Of a stretch of 64,000 bases of DNA, positions 36,859 through 47,069 are shown piece by piece. How positions within the stretch are numbered: position 1 is the stretch's first letter; each line of letters opens with the position of its first letter. A program made the position numbers and the translations under genes. A model generated the notes under the pieces. That model was not told where the DNA came from, did not search any database, and saw only the letters and a list, made by a program, of their open reading frames with translations. Source of the stretch: Corticium candelabrum (taxonomy: Eukaryota; Porifera; Homoscleromorpha; Homosclerophorida; Plakinidae); assembly GCF_963422355.1 (NCBI RefSeq), contig NC_085096.1, positions 2,051,001 through 2,115,000 on the forward strand, given 5' to 3'.

Positions 36859-37375
36859 AATATGTACAGTTTCTTGGGAGAGGTACACGAAGCTTGTGCA
36901 ACATCGCTTACTGGGACCTCATGCAGAGAGTCGGTCGGATGTATAATGCAACGAGCGAGTGTGTGGATGTCTGCACAGAGTCAGCGCTTGCAAACGGCCT
37001 GTTTATAGGACCGCTTATGAACGACAAGCGATCGGATGCCATCAAGAGAGTGAGAGATCACATCGGACGTGGTATCCAGATTTTGTGTGAAGACGACAGA
37101 GTTTGGATCTACAATCAGAGTGACTATCCGATTTTTGCTCAGAGCCCGACTCTGGACTACATGTCGAAGGGCCGACTACCCACAGTCAAGAAAGTCCAAC
37201 CCGGCTACTCAACTCGAGTCTTCGACTTTGAGATGTTGAGAGATGCTCAAATGCGAGAAGACGCCACAGAGTGGAAACATACCCGACGATCCGTTCTCAT
37301 TCAGAGTTAGCTTCGTGAAAGGCTGGGAACCTAGCTACACGAGACAATATCTGAGAAGTTGCCCATGCTGGATTA
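36859..37375 (+). pseudogene. Inhibitory-Smad MH2 domain, copy 6 (3' truncated)
   Basis: One frame covers CNIAYWDLMQRVGRMYN, LFIGPL, IGRGIQIL, VWIYNQSDYPIFAQSPTLD and YSTRVFDFE. A 2-nt loss (about 37232) then shifts the C-terminal part. The homology ends at TGCTGGATTAATTAAG, so the last residues of the MH2 domain are missing. It marks the end of unit 3, about 200 nt before the LYSMD-like gene. Confidence 0.8.
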
Positions 37376-37571
37376 ATTAAGTTGATTACTATATATGCCA
37401 CGTTTCTACTTGTTGGTGTTGACTCTGCTAGTAAGCATCAGACTAAACGTAACACTCACTAAACGTACAAAAATATCAACTAGAATGACTGTGAAATTGT
37501 AGTCACATAACTTATATCCACAATGTCTGTTACAGATATCAATGTGTGTGTGTAATATACAATACAACTGA

Positions 37572-38095
37572 TCATAACTCGAATATATCGTCTTCTGTCT
37601 CCCAATTTGTCATCGCTGTCTTCTTCTTCTTCTTCTTCTTCCTGTTGTGTCCGTTTGAGAGTTGAATCTGATTCGTTTGGTCAAGTTCCGTGCGATGGAA
37701 TCGGGGAGGACTGACTCTTGCTGGAAGTGAAGAGAATTCGTGACTCGATGATGTTGCTGATGATTCGTTTGTGTCTAATCCAAGCGCGACGAGTAGTTGA
37801 CTGTAGAAGGGAATGAAATGTTAGATGATGTAACATATATGGACATACAAAAATTAATTAATTAATTAATTATATCACAACTTTCAATTGGCATAAAGAG
37901 AGACTCGCTTAGCCTACCAACAAACAAACAAACAGACAGATAGACAGACATACATACAAACAGACAGATAGACATACATACATACAATCAGACAGACAGA
38001 CAGACAGATAGACAAACAGACAGACAGACAAACAGACAGATAGACAGGCAGACAGACAGACAGACAGACAGATAGACAGATAGACACACATACAA

Positions 38096-38140
<45 letters not shown>

Positions 38141-39740
38141 TAGACAGACAGACAGACAGACAGATAGACAGACAAAGCACGTTCCACTATTGAAAAAAAA
38201 GGGAATGATCTTTGTAGACAGCTTGTTGACTTGGATAAGGTGCAAGCATCCATGTTGCTTCTTAGATACTGTCATACCACACGGCTAAATCACTTAGCAA
38301 GAGGAACATGTCCAGAAACACTGAAACAGAGAGCTACTATCCACAACAAGCAAACAAAATCTACCTTCTCTCGTTTGCTAGGAAATGTTAACATCAGTGG
38401 AAATATGTGGAAGCAAGCAACGTTGCCAGTAAGACTAGGAGGATTTGGTATGACTTCCCTAAACGAAGTGGCACCCTTTGCTTTTGTTGCCAGCTGGGCA
38501 CATTCTCTTAAGCTATTGCCTGATCATTTTCCTGTTCTTCAAGATCAAGTCAACTCTCTAGTGACATCATCTAACCATGCAAGTGATATTGGGCTAACTT
38601 TACAACACCATCTCAAAGATATTTCCAAGTTGTCGGATTTGTTGCCTAACACAAAAAAGTTGTACGACAGAATCTGTACAATCAAAAGCAGATCAGTTGA
38701 TTGAAACTGATTCTAACTGAGATGCGGCACGATTGCGTTCAATTAGAGGTAAAGGAGCAAGAGCATGGTTAGATTCCATTCCATCTTCAGAGAAGTTTGC
38801 ACTTTCATCTGGCAATTTTGTCTTGGCGGCTTCTCTCAGATTGGGTCTACCTTTGTCTTTACCACCTTGGGCCACTAAATGTGAATGTGGAAAGTCACTA
38901 GATCTTGAAGGGTACCATTTACTAACATGCAAAATGGGTGGAGGCCCAGTTTGGTATCACAATTCTGTTGTTTTGTGCTGGTCTGAATGCCTCAGCAGTC
39001 TACAATGCCAACATCAAATCGAACCAAAAGATAGATATACTACATCCAACAATAGAGCAGACATTGTTGTGTTTGACTCAACATGTGGGGGAAATGTTGA
39101 GCTTGATGTGGCCCTTGCACACCCCTAGAGCCAAGACATTCTGCAAAGTGCAGCAAATATGGATGGAGCTGCAGCAAGAAGGAGATAAGGGTAGGAGTCT
39201 ACCCTCCAGGCAACTGCTCTTTTTTTAGAATATTTGCTATGTTTGATGTCTTCTCTCCTTCCACTAGTTTTCAAACACTTTGGTGGGTGGGGAGAAGCAT
39301 CAACGTTCCTCAATAAACTTTCCAAACTATATAGAGATGAAGAAGAAAGAAACAATCCCTCAGATTTCAAGACACATTGGAGAAGACGTTTGTCAGTACA
39401 ACTTCAGCATTGCAATGCCTCGTTGTTGGTTAGAAAGATGACGAGAGTAACATATGGACAGAAAGCTGGCCAGAGTCTAGATGTTGTTTAACTTTCAATT
39501 CAGTAAACTAAATTTTGGTTTGTAGGCTCCGTAGGGGAGCTTTTTAATGCTACTTGTTATTTGTGTAATTGTAATTGTAGTTGTGATACTTGTTGTTCAT
39601 TAGCTGTTACTTTAGTTTCACCTGTATTAGCTTTGATGTATAAAAATATATGAAAATTTGACAGACAGACAGACAGACAAACAAACAGACAGACATACAA
39701 ACAGACAGACAGACATACAGACAAACGGACAGATAGGACA

Positions 39741-39772
<32 letters not shown>

Positions 39773-40071
39773 GACATACATAGAAACCGACAGACAGACA
39801 AACCGACAAAACAAAAACACACCAGCAGACAAAGAAAAGAGCAAACACACACCAACAGACAGACAAATAAGAACACAGAGAACACGACAAACAAACAAAC
39901 AAACAAACACTCATGCATCACAACATACAAAACAAACAATCCATATGTATTAGATGCATACATATTATGTGGTTGTTTGTCTGTGTATGTTGTGATGCAT
40001 GCGTGTTTATTTGTTTGTTTGTTTGTTGTGTTCTCTGTATCCTTGTTTGCCTGCTTGTCTGTCTGTTGGTG

Positions 40072-40141
<70 letters not shown>

Positions 40142-42236
40142 TTTTGTTTGACTGTTTCTGTGTTTTGCTGTTGTCTGTCTGTTTGCCTATCTGTTTTTCT
40201 GTCTGTCTTTCTGTCTGTCTCTCTGTCTGTTTTCTGTCCATCTGTCTGTCTTTCTGTCTGTCTCTCTGTCTGTTTTCTGTCCATCTGTCTGTCTTTCTGT
40301 CTGTCTGTCTGTCTGTCTGTCTGATTGCCAGTGATAGTGCTACTGATATTATTATACAAGCACAGTCTGATAGAGATGTAGCACGAATGAGATCTCTGCA
40401 AGGACGAGGGGCTGGTGCATGGCTGGATGTCATCCCCATTTCTGCTAAGCACGCTTTAAAAACAATTGAATTTTCTTTAGCGTCTTACCTGAGGTTGGGA
40501 GTGGCTCTACTTTTCACCAACTGGATTAAAAAGTGTGATTGTGGTCATAATTTGGATGAATACGGATACCATCTTTTAACCTGTAAATATAGGGTGAACT
40601 GTGTGGTCTCACAATTCAGTCTTAAATGGGTAGAGTGAGTGCATGTCTGACCTTCACGTTCCCCATCAAACAGAACCAAGACATCAATACATCAATACTG
40701 AACACCGTCCACACATTACAGTGTTTGATCCAAATACTAAACAGAATTTGGATATTGATGTGTCCCTGGCTTAACTGTGGAGTCAGGACATTATTAGAAG
40801 GGCTAGCAAGGAAAATGGTCATGCTGCCACGACAAAAGAAGAAAAGAAAATGAAAAATATTCAGAAGAGCTTGTTCCAGGAGGATATGTATCAAGATGTG
40901 TTCCTCTTGTGATAGAACATTATGGGAGGTGGGACACAAAGGCAGAGAATTTTTTTGCAGCATTTGTCACAACAGTCAGCAAATCCAGAAGCCAATTTTA
41001 ATGCTTCCATGTTCATGACTTATTGAAGAAAAAGATTTTCTACAATTCTGCAAAGATGCAATGCCAAAGTTATCCTTTGAAAACTTAAAAACTGTCACCT
41101 AATTGGTGATTTAGATAGATTATTTGATTTTGACATTCAAAGTCAAGTCCATTAGTTAATGACTTTGTTGTTTGCAAGGACTGATTTGTATTTAAAAAAT
41201 CCTAGCATATGTACAAGTAGAATCTGTATGAGAATAAATTGTCTGTCTGTCTGTCTGTCTGTTTTTCTGTTTGTCTGTCTGTCTGTCTGCCTGCCTGTCT
41301 GTCTGTTTTCTGTCTGCCTGCATGCCTGTCTGTCTGTTTTTCTGTCTGTCTGTCTGTCTGTCTATTTGTCTGCCTGTCTGTTTGTTTGTTTGTTGGTGAG
41401 CTAAGTGAGTCTTTTTCATGTCAATTAAAATTGTAATATATTTTTATTTTATTTATTAATTAATTTTTATTATTTATTTAATCTATAAGTCTTACCTTCC
41501 GGAAGCTTCCAACTTGTTCACCGCCTCCTTCGTCTCCTCTAACTGTCGATCAATGTTGGCGAGAAAAGAGTTCACATCCAGTCGATCGTCCGACATTATT
41601 TCAGTCGATTTTCGAAACGCAGCGGGAGAACTCGATTTTGACAGACTCTCTCTTGATCTCGGTATGAGTACCGTCTTCCTTACAAATATACTCTCGTTGG
41701 TAAATATTTTGTTGACGCGTTTGATGTCTTCAACCTGCAAGTCAAATTGAGTTAGAAGTTGATTTGCAGTCATTTTGGGTTAATGGAGTTCTGAGGTTCG
41801 GGCAGTCGTGTGTCTGTGTGTGTTTGGTGTTGCATCCATTTGTCTGTCTGTTTGTTTGTCAATCCGTCTGTCTGTGTGTGTGGCCATCAGTGTGTCTGTC
41901 AATGTTGTCTATCTGTCCATCTGTCTGTCTAACCCTCAATTCAAGTGTTTGTTGTCTGTATGTCTATATGCATGTACGTGCATCTGTTTGTCTGTCTGTC
42001 CATCTGTCTGTCTGTTGTTATGTCAATCCATCTGTCTGTCTATCTGACTCTTAATCCATTCGTCTGTTTGTTTGTCTGTCTATATGTCTTCTGTCTATCA
42101 GTCTGTCTGTCTGCCTGTCCATCTGTCTGTGTCAATCCATCTGTCTGTCTGTTTGTGTGTCAATCCATCTGTCTGTCTGTATGTACATACACATGTCTGT
42201 CTGTGTGTCTGTCTGTCGGTTAGTCTGTTAATGCGC

Positions 42237-42301
<65 letters not shown>

Positions 42302-44508
42302 TGTCTGTCTGTCTGTCAACCCCACCTGTCTATCTGTCTGTCTAACCCTCAATTCAAGTGTTTGTTGTCTGTATGTCCATGTGCATGTACGTGTATCTGT
42401 TTGTCTGTCTGTCCATCTGTCTGTCTGTCTTTATATCAATCCATCTGTCTGGCTATCTGACTTTTAATCCATTCATCTGTTTGTCTGTCTGTCTATCAGG
42501 CTGTCTGTCTGTCTGTCCATCTGTCTGTGTCAATCCATCTATCTGTCTGTTTGTCTGTCATTCCATCTGTCTGTCTGTCTGTGTGTCTGTCTGTCTGTCC
42601 GTCCGTCTGTCTGTCTAACTCTCAATCTAAGTGTCTGTTGTCTGTATGTCCATATGCATGTATGTGCACCTGTCTGTCTGTTTGTCTGTCAATGCATCTA
42701 TCTGTCTATCATACTATGTGTCTGTCTATCTGTCTGTCTATCTGACTCTCAATCCATCTGTCTGTCTATCTGTCTGTCTATCTGTCTGTCTAACTCCAAG
42801 GGTTTGTTGTCTGTACGTACATATGCATGTATGTGCATCTGTCTGTCTGCTTATCTCAAATTCTGTTTGTATGTCAATGCATCAGCCCTCTAAGTGGCGA
42901 CTGTTTTGGTCGCCAAATGCGACCAAATCTGCAACTTGGCGAGCAGATCATAGAAGTAAGTCGCCAATCGCGACCAACCGTCACATGAGCCAGTGGCGCC
43001 GTCCGTTTTTTTTGCTCAATGGGCGTTGGCGACACGAGGGAATACGATCTTACATGTGTATAGCCAACCCGAACGTTTCCGCATCCTGCTCGTGCACTAA
43101 TAGCAGTGGTATATCCGAGCCACATCCGGGTCACTGGTGGCAACGGCACGTGTAGTGTACAATAATGAAGCGCGTACGAGGGATAGAAGACTTCTTCAAC
43201 AGCAGTTCAAGATCAAAGCAGCCGCGTGATGAAACAGAGGAGCACCAAGACAGACCACAATCTCCTAGCGGTACGTCCCCCGTCCGAGTCATGATCAACA
43301 GCGAGCCATTGGAGCGTGCTAGCGATACATGCAGTGAAAGTGTGCCTGAATCCAGCAGACAGACGAAAAGAAACTTTCAGCCGAGGTGGCTGAACGAGTT
43401 CTCTTGGTTGCGTTATGAGAACGGCGCTATGACGTGCTCTTACTGCAGTGCCTTTCCTGCCAAAGCAGGAAGCACAGAATTTGCGAAGGGCTGCGTGACA
43501 ACCTTTAAACGAGAAACAGTAACTGCCCATGGTAAAAGCAAGAGGCATATTAGTTGCAGAGACTCTGCCCTTGGGATGAAAAGAGGAGCAACGATACAGG
43601 TAGGGTTTGAAACTCAAGAAGCCGTCAGTGACGGTAGGGAGATGGTAGATCTGCTGGGAAAGATCAACACAGCGTACGCAATAGCTAAGGAGGAACTGCC
43701 ATTTACAAAGTTTCGTCCTCTGTTGGACTTGCAACGGAAGAACGGTTTGGAATTGAGCCAAAGGTATGCGTGGGAGTGGCTGGCGAGTAAAATTTCTAAT
43801 TGGCGACCAAAAGTTTAGGCCTGGTCGCCAATGGCCAGCAGCGGAAAATGCAAGCTTAGAGGCCTGTGCATGTGTCTGTCTACGTGTCTATCTATCCGTC
43901 TGTCTATCTGACTCTCAATCCATCTGTCTGTCTATACGTATGTCCGTCTGTTAATCCTTCTGTCTGTGTGTCCGTGTGTCTGTCTGTTAATGCATCTGTC
44001 TGCTTGTCTGTCTATGTGTCTGTCTATCCATCTGTATATCAGACTCTCAATCCATCTGTCTGTCTATACATACGTATACATGTCTGTCTGTCTGTCTGTC
44101 TGTCTGTAACTTTCTCTTCTCCATCCATACGAATGTGCCCCTACTTCACTTTTTCATCCGTCTTCGTGTCTCTCTCTATCTCTATTTCTCTATTTTCGTG
44201 TGTCGACATTTCCTGCTGCCATGTCATAGTCACGTGACACTACTGCCAATGACGAACTCCCAATAAAACATCCTGTCGCACCCCCACGACCTCCAACACC
44301 ACACACGACACGTTTACCACACACACGAACGCTCGCATCTCACCGTGACGCCATATTTCAATGACAATCCCGCTAAATTGTCTCCCGGCTCGAGTTCGTG
44401 CTCGACGGCGCCGTGACGATCGGCTACGGGAGGATATTGACCTCTCGTACTGCCGTACGACGTTCTAGATGTTCTGTTCACTTCGGAAAACAACGACTTT
44501 TGAGACAT
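37572..44508 (-). CDS. LYSMD1/2-like LysM-domain protein, three exons, about 210 aa
   Basis: Exon 1 is 44508-44344, exon 2 is 41734-41496 and exon 3 is 37800-37572 (stop TGA). The joins are phase 0 then phase 2, with GTGAG/TTGCAG and GTAAG/TCTACAG sites. The LysM domain is split at the first junction: GDNLAGLSLKYGVT + VEDIKRVNKIFTNESIF + VRKTVLIP. A SYGSTRG stretch before it and a DVNSFLANIDRQLEETKEAV segment after it match the layout of animal LYSMD1/2 proteins, whose usual length (about 215-230 aa) fits. The C-terminus has a lysine run from a CTT repeat. The molecular role of LYSMD1/2 is poorly known. Introns are swollen by mobile elements and microsatellites. A frameshifted exon 1 copy lies at 15693-15856. 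Confidence 0.85.
37920..38176. repeat. (GACA)n array on the left of LINE fragment 1
   Basis: GACA and GATA units on the plus strand, ending at GACAAAGCACG where the LINE-type coding sequence begins. Confidence 0.95.
38177..39659 (+). mobile_element. LINE-type element, 5'-truncated (RT thumb plus restriction-like endonuclease end)
   Basis: From about 38188 the frame reads LLRYCHTTRLNHLARGT, WKQATLPVRLGGFGM and AFVASWAHSL, typical of the C-terminal part of reverse transcriptases in a group of non-LTR elements. After a TGA and a frameshift come GKGARAWLDSIP, a CxC...HxxxC cluster (CECGKSLDLEGYHLLTC) and RADIVV followed 13 residues later by ELD. This resembles the zinc motif and (K/R)PD-x-D core of R2-type restriction-like endonucleases. 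The 3' part encodes FKTHWRRRLSVQLQHCNA. Stops make the copy inactive. GACA repeats flank both ends. Clade is not determined. Confidence 0.7.
39660..39740. repeat. (GACA)n array on the right of LINE fragment 1
   Basis: GACA units directly after the AAATTT end of the element, in the same strand orientation as the array on its left side. Confidence 0.95.
39800..40085. repeat. Imperfect inverted repeat (long hairpin) in LYSMD intron 2
   Basis: The left arm (about 39800-39955) and right arm (about 39963-40080) are reverse complements at roughly 80%, including AACATACA/TGTATGTT, CATGCATCAC/GTGATGCATG and AGAACACAGAGAACACGAC/GTTGTGTTCTCTGTAT. The centre is AT-rich around 39958. A (TG)n run follows at about 40070-40138. 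Confidence 0.75.
40190..40322. repeat. (TCTG)n array on the left of LINE fragment 2
   Basis: TCTG units with a duplicated longer motif (TTTCTGTCCATCTGTC), ending at TCTGATTGCC where the LINE-type sequence begins. Confidence 0.95.
40323..41240 (+). mobile_element. LINE-type element fragment 2
   Basis: The start encodes ARMRSLQGRGAGAWLDVIP, LASYLRLGVAL and KKCDCGHNLDEYGYHLLTCKY, which parallels the middle of the element at 38177-39659. The rest is decayed. The 3' end AGAATAAATTG abuts another TCTG array (41241-41390). Both flanks are therefore the same tetranucleotide, as in fragment 1. Confidence 0.65.
41241..41395. repeat. (TCTG)n array on the right of LINE fragment 2
   Basis: TCTG/TCTGCC units directly after the LINE-type 3' end. 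Predicted Cys-Leu-Ser-Val frames here are artefacts. Confidence 0.95.
41765..42877. repeat. TCTG/TCTA compound array in LYSMD intron 1
   Basis: About 1.1 kb of TCTG units with higher-order motifs (for example AACCCTCAATTCAAGTGT repeated at about 41932 and 42343) and a (TG)n core at about 42238-42300. It is the inverted counterpart of 16300-18060. Confidence 0.95.
42883..43866 (+). mobile_element. hAT-like DNA transposon fragment, 984 bp, with terminal inverted repeats
   Basis: The left end is CAGCCCTCTAAG and the right end is CTTAGAGGCCTG, i.e. inverted repeats differing at one base. The flanks are TGCAT on both sides (42878-42882 and 43867-43871), a probable 5-bp target duplication inside the TCTG array. 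Sub-terminal copies of TGGTCGCCA/TGGCGACCA occur near both ends. The inside encodes a BED-like zinc-finger protein but no transposase catalytic core, so the copy depends on another element. CAG...CTG ends are typical of hAT elements; a 5-bp duplication is less common than 8 bp. Confidence 0.65.
43165..43818 (+). CDS. BED/TTF-like zinc-finger protein inside the hAT-like element (217 aa)
   Basis: The open frame starts MKRVRGIEDFFNSSSRSKQ. Residues about 75-130 read WLNEFSWLRYENGAMTCSYC with a second part HGKSKRH, i.e. a C-x2-C ... H-x4-H finger preceded by aromatic residues, as in hAT-derived proteins such as ZNF862/C17orf113. The C-terminus (EELPFTKFRPLLDLQRKNGL) matches the region just before the catalytic domain in these proteins, and then the frame runs into the transposon end. 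It is a truncated transposon-derived ORF, transcribed opposite to the LYSMD-like host gene. Confidence 0.65.
   Translation: MKRVRGIEDFFNSSSRSKQPRDETEEHQDRPQSPSGTSPVRVMINSEPLERASDTCSESVPESSRQTKRNFQPRWLNEFSWLRYENGAMTCSYCSAFPAKAGSTEFAKGCVTTFKRETVTAHGKSKRHISCRDSALGMKRGATIQVGFETQEAVSDGREMVDLLGKINTAYAIAKEELPFTKFRPLLDLQRKNGLELSQRYAWEWLASKISNWRPKV
43872..44106. repeat. TCTG array, right of the hAT-like insertion
   Basis: Continuation of the array at 41765-42877, interrupted by the transposon. It ends at GTAACTTTCTC, where intron sequence shared with 15.9-16.1 kb begins. Confidence 0.95.
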
Positions 44509-44832
44509 CGCCTGATCGGGTATAATGGCGTAGCGCGCGTTAGTTTTGAGTATTTTTGTGACACGCCTGTGACGCCTTTCTTGACGCGCGAGAGCTGCAC
44601 AAAAAAGGGAGGCAAATGCCTAGCAACGAGGCTGTATGTTGACTGGGCAGACAATTGACATAAATACAGTTGTGTGTAAACATTTGCATTACGTTTTGTA
44701 TAACAAAATTTATTTGTCAATACAATAGTATCCAGTTAGAGTGTAATTTCATCCATTCATTACTATGCAACATAAAATGATTTGATATTAATAGAAACCC
44801 TATAGCAATAATACATTTGAGTTAATATACAA

Positions 44833-46640
44833 TTATGATGGACACACATGCTGTACCAAGTCATGACCAAAAACTGCTACTGATTGAGATCTGTAGCCAA
44901 TCTCACACATTGCTTGAATTACAGACCGCCGATTGGCTTTGTCTGTAAAGTTGTTTGTCCACATCTCTAATGCTGCTCGACACTGGCAAAAGATGTCATC
45001 TCTGTTTTCATCTTTTATAACCTTTATTTTGGCCATTGCAAAATAGGTGGGTGACAAAAATGAAACAAATTGCTGCCAACGAGCAGAAACATGATTAGCT
45101 ACAGCCACTAGCTCCTTGTCGGTACATTCATTCTATTGTACATAATCTGCTTACTTACCAGACAAAGAATCATGAAGTTGAGGAAGTAAGTTGAGTGTAG
45201 ATGCTTCGGACATGTCTGCATCAGAAAATGCACCGGAAGACTGTCTATCTGTGTTGTCTAAGACACGACACTCTTGGTTGCAGTTTCACTCAGAAACACA
45301 CTAAAACGACGTCTGACCTGCAGTGACTGTCCTTAACTTAGAGTTTCCTTCCTGAAGATATGAGCAACTTGCATTCACAACATCCACTTTTCACAGCAGT
45401 ATAAAGTCACTTACATTTAAGTATTTCATCAGAATTTCTGCCACATCATTTCGATAAATAGCACTGAGACGTGACATCAGTTTGCCAACAGTTGCTGATG
45501 TTAACTTGCGTATCCATTTTCCCAAAACATAGAGAGTTGGACTTGCAGTTTCTCGAATCTTCGTCTTCATTTCTTCACTGAAAGGTCGTTCAAGTAGGTC
45601 ACACCACAAACGCCTCCAGTCGTCACATATTACATCCTCTTCTTTATCCATAACTTCAGCTACCTTTTGAAGACATTCATGAACATGAGTGTCACTCAGG
45701 AGATGAGAAATTGGAGTGGTTGACTGTACTGAATCACAAATGTGCACATACAACATCGTAAACTCAAGTGTAACACAGCAATACCAAATAGCTTACTTGG
45801 ACAGAGTTGAAGGCGTTGAACTAAACTCTTTCGTTGCTCAGAATGTAGCAATTTTGTATCAGGTGCCAAGTACATATTAGGCTCCAAAAGAATAGCAAAC
45901 TAAATCAGAAGCAAGATGATAATAAAAGTATTGTAGAGATTCTATAAATTATAACTAACCTCACTGTTTGCAGGAAACCAAGCATGTAGGGTTTCTGAAA
46001 GTCTGACTTCCTTGTCCACTGATTTAACATACACGGTTTCTGGTAAATGATTCCATCCTTTCAGAGACACAAATTCAGAATCAGCTCCAATGTGATCTGC
46101 ATTGCTCCACATGTAACCTAGTTGCAGCTTTAATCCTGGCATGCCTTGTTGTTTAGCTTCGTCAACTGAAGTGACAATAAAATCTTTGACAAGAGCACAT
46201 ACTGCTGGAAGAGGATCCTTGTGGTCAGTGTAAACAATCATCTGCAAACTGTGCTTGTCTAATGAAATCTCCAGCTTGTGGTGATAAACCCTGAAGTAGC
46301 TAACATTCTGAAACAATTGTGGCAAACAACAAAATCGATTTGCCAACCGAGTGAGTAGACGGTAGAATAAAGGCTTAGACATACGAATATTACTAGAATG
46401 TAAAATAAGAGCAACAGTCTTATGACTGTAGGGTATCTCTGTAGATAAGAGTGAAGACTCTCTCTGTAGCAAGCAAGGCACAAAATATGCTTGACACTGT
46501 GACTCGTCTTCATTTTCAATAGACTGGAATTTCAAGTTGACGTAATCCTGTTGATCACTGCAAAATTCCAAACTATTGCCATCCAGTCCAAAATATGGAC
46601 ACATCAAGTCATAATACTTCAGAAGTGACTTGATGATGCA
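44833..46640 (-). pseudogene. Gene D: truncated ANK-ROCO-death gene (COR tail to last death exon)
   Basis: On the minus strand: the COR end (46640-45960, open, [21 protein letters not shown] and LQLGYMWSN), linker exon 45899-45797, first death exon 45728-45415, small exons 45351-45318 and 45257-45159, then the last death exon up to 44833. It is most similar to gene A, including the fused exon 6. The ANK and Roc parts are absent. The start of the last exon and its splice acceptor were deleted between two AATGTA motifs (about 45128). The gene is therefore dead at both ends, although internal frames are open. Confidence 0.8.
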
Positions 46641-47069
46641 AACATGAGGAGCTCGAGGTCACATGCGCAAGTGAGCCGAAACAAGCCGACGCACAATACT
46701 GTATGGTGGCGAGAGGCACTATTACATTTACAGTAGATTATAAATGATTACATCAGAACTACTAGTAATTTCAAGGGTCAAAATATTTGAGGCCATGCCC
46801 ACTCAAATAAACCACTCCCCCAAGCACCAGGCTACTTTTCAATCCTCGGAAAACCCTTGATATAGGAATACAATAAGGCTAAAATACTAAAACTCAAGGC
46901 AATAAACCATACTTATCTGACTGTCCCTCGACTCTGCACAGAATGAACTTGATGACTGTCTGTCTGTGTTGCCTAGAACACAACAAATTCGGTTACAGTT
47001 TCACTCATACAAACAATCGTTATGACAATATCTCACCTGCACTGACTGCCGTCATCTCACATTAACACC
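46641..47069 (-). other. Junction region between gene D and the DIRS-like copy
   Basis: The part 47060-46860 contains remnants of the small linker exons of an ANK-ROCO-death gene (GATGACGGCAGTCAGTGCAG and ACAGACAGACAGTCATCAAG on the minus strand). The remaining 210 bases have no match elsewhere in the window. Confidence 0.55.

Noticed and set aside
44833-46607. Gene D as an expressed short ROCO-death gene
   Set aside because: It lacks ANK and Roc parts and the last splice acceptor was deleted.
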